Positions 58,353 to 59,548 of a stretch of 59,548 nt of DNA are shown in pieces. Both the position numbers and the translations under genes were made by a program. Each line of letters starts with the position of its first letter. Positions within the stretch are counted from its first letter, which is position 1. The DNA comes from Coemansia sp. RSA 487 (taxonomy: Eukaryota > Kickxellomycota > Kickxellomycetes > Kickxellales > Kickxellaceae). The stretch spans positions 1-59,548 of the forward strand of contig JANBRJ010000099.1 of NCBI GenBank assembly GCA_027577595.1, in the 5' to 3' direction. A model generated the notes under the pieces. It had not been told where the DNA came from. It saw only the letters and a list, made by a program, of their open reading frames with translations, and did not search any database.

Positions 58353-59548
58353 ATTCTGTTTTAGAGTGATTACTATCAAACATAGAATAGCATTGTTCGT
58401 CGCAGAAAGCAATTGTCGTTTTAAAGAGGCTTGCATATAATATGCGGGATTTATAGACAAGAATATAATTATTGAAACTAAATATAAAGAAAATAAGAAA
58501 GAGAATAACAGAATTGTTGTAAGAAATGTGTTCTATATCTGTTCTCGAACATCTGAGAGACGATTTGCAAGACTCTTACCTTGTGTTAATTGGAATGTTG
58601 TTTCTGTTTGATGTGAATCTATCTGCTGTGTTGGATGATAAACCAACACAGCAGATGGTTGCAGAAGGTGTTTTCAGCGACATTAGAACCATAGATGACA
58701 TGTCAGATGATCTTTGCGCACCTTACCTAGAGCCAAACACAAGGAGATATAGCCATGGAGGACATTGTGGAAAAGACCATATTATATTCTCGAGATCATT
58801 CGCTCAGACACATGTCGATTATGATCTTTTAGAAACTTAAGAGAAGCATAAGATGTTGCTTAGAGCCGTTTCTGAAGATGGGTAAACCAGTGGTTCCTAA
58901 AAAAACCGCACAACGTGAGGGTTCCACCGTGAATATTAGCTTTAACCCAGAAACTTTACAAAAGATAACAAAATAGATAGGTTCTATAATTCACCAAGAC
59001 TTCCCCCGGCATCCGCTCCAACTTTCGTTAATGCTCACTGAAGCTTGGGACAAATCTCATGTTCTATGGTTTGATTGTGCAAATCCATCACAACTTCTGG
59101 TGCTTTTCAATCACCAGAAGCTGATTTAGTGTAGTGAGGCGGATTTTGTGGGCCAAATCCTCCCCACTTGTGTTATATTTTTATAGCTTAAGATATTCTC
59201 CATAGATCAAGAGTTGATCGCCATGCAGTGCAATTCTGAGCGAGATACCATTCAAGCGCTGGTACAAAAAGACACCAAATCTCAAATGATTGGTAGCTTT
59301 TGGAACTGAGGACGAAATAACAGTTTTAGCAAACAAGTGCATCAAATTTGGAGGTTGTTATACACGGGGCTATTTCATGAGTTTCGTTCACTTCGATAGC
59401 ATCTGCAATATGCTTGTACATATAAAGAATTGCATCAAGTACATTATGCCAAGAGATGCAAACTTCTATAAGTATCCCAATTTCAGATCACTACATGGTA
59501 TGCCTATAGTTCCAGCCTACGAAACAGATAACAATAGCAAAGCTAGCT
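58353..59548. other. Right-hand end with unassigned open frames
   Basis: AT-rich. One complete frame of 104 codons (58526-58840, plus) starts MCSISVLEHLRDDLQDSYL; it resembles nothing recognised and has no clear upstream promoter. Another plus-strand frame is open from 59290 to the window edge (listed separately). The two are in different frames with stops between, so this could be a spliced gene running off the end or decayed sequence. Confidence 0.35.
59290..59548 (+). CDS. Possible partial gene running off the right edge
   Basis: 86 codons are open from just after a stop at 59287 to the end of the window. The translation (…FGGCYTRGYFMSFVHFDS…KYIMPRDANFYKYPNF…) is of ordinary, non-repetitive composition with several aromatic and cysteine residues, which is compatible with a real exon. 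No homologue is recognised, and an open stretch of this length in AT-rich DNA could be chance. An internal ATG or an upstream exon would be needed for a start. Confidence 0.25.
   Translation, partial: MVAFGTEDEITVLANKCIKFGGCYTRGYFMSFVHFDSICNMLVHIKNCIKYIMPRDANFYKYPNFRSLHGMPIVPAYETDNNSKAS

Noticed and set aside
1-59548. tRNA, rRNA or CRISPR features
   Set aside because: Scanned by eye for tRNA T-loop-like GTTCGA motifs in spacers, rRNA-like blocks and regularly spaced repeats; none was convincing. A covariance-model search would be needed to exclude tRNAs.

Overview
The window looks like nuclear DNA of an early-diverging filamentous fungus, possibly of the Zoopagomycota/Kickxellomycotina kind. 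HSP104, the DASH subunit DUO1, trehalose phosphorylase and SLA2 point to a fungus. Short GT-AG introns (128-168 nt) near gene starts and compact intergenic spaces fit that. A convincing Integrator subunit 2 gene argues against an ascomycete or basidiomycete. The placement is inference from gene content, not from a phylogeny.

Layout. Bases 1-3600 are an AT-rich graveyard of mobile elements: an old, broken Ty3/Gypsy-type LTR element carrying a nested solo LTR, and cut off by a truncated Tc1/mariner-like DNA transposon. From about 4.3 kb to 58.4 kb lie 20 conserved or conserved-looking protein genes. In order: UBR1 (+), ferrochelatase (-), an M28B glutamate-carboxypeptidase-like membrane protein (+), NDUFA5 (-), TMEM256/DUF423 (+), ARC1/AIMP1 (-), polyprenol reductase SRD5A3/DFG10 (+), a mitochondrial DEAD-box helicase of MSS116 type (-), INTS2 (+), SLA2/HIP1R (-), trehalose phosphorylase (+), a mitochondrial RRM-like protein (-), ZIM17 (-), 5-oxoprolinase (+), DUO1 (-), HSP104 (-), a CRAL-TRIO/RhoGAP protein (+), a 1045-residue low-complexity protein (+), TMEM19/DUF92 (-) and a CobW/ZNG1-like GTPase (+). 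The last 1.2 kb holds only short unassigned open frames. No tRNA, rRNA or CRISPR was seen.

The genes do not form a pathway cluster; this is ordinary housekeeping content. Several loosely related themes recur: mitochondrial functions (HEM15, NDUFA5, MSS116-like, ZIM17, RRM protein), protein quality control (UBR1, HSP104, ZIM17), stress metabolism (trehalose phosphorylase, HSP104, 5-oxoprolinase), and actin/endocytosis/Rho signalling (SLA2, RhoGAP). Twelve successive genes alternate in strand, so nearly all share divergent promoters or convergent 3' ends.

The points most worth following are the Integrator subunit in a fungal genome, a previously unrecognised (to me) ~115 bp repeat with a hairpin found just downstream of three different stop codons, and two larger units that carry this repeat with matching outer flanks but unlike middles. 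Five introns were placed by joining frames across GT-AG signals; none could be tested against transcripts.
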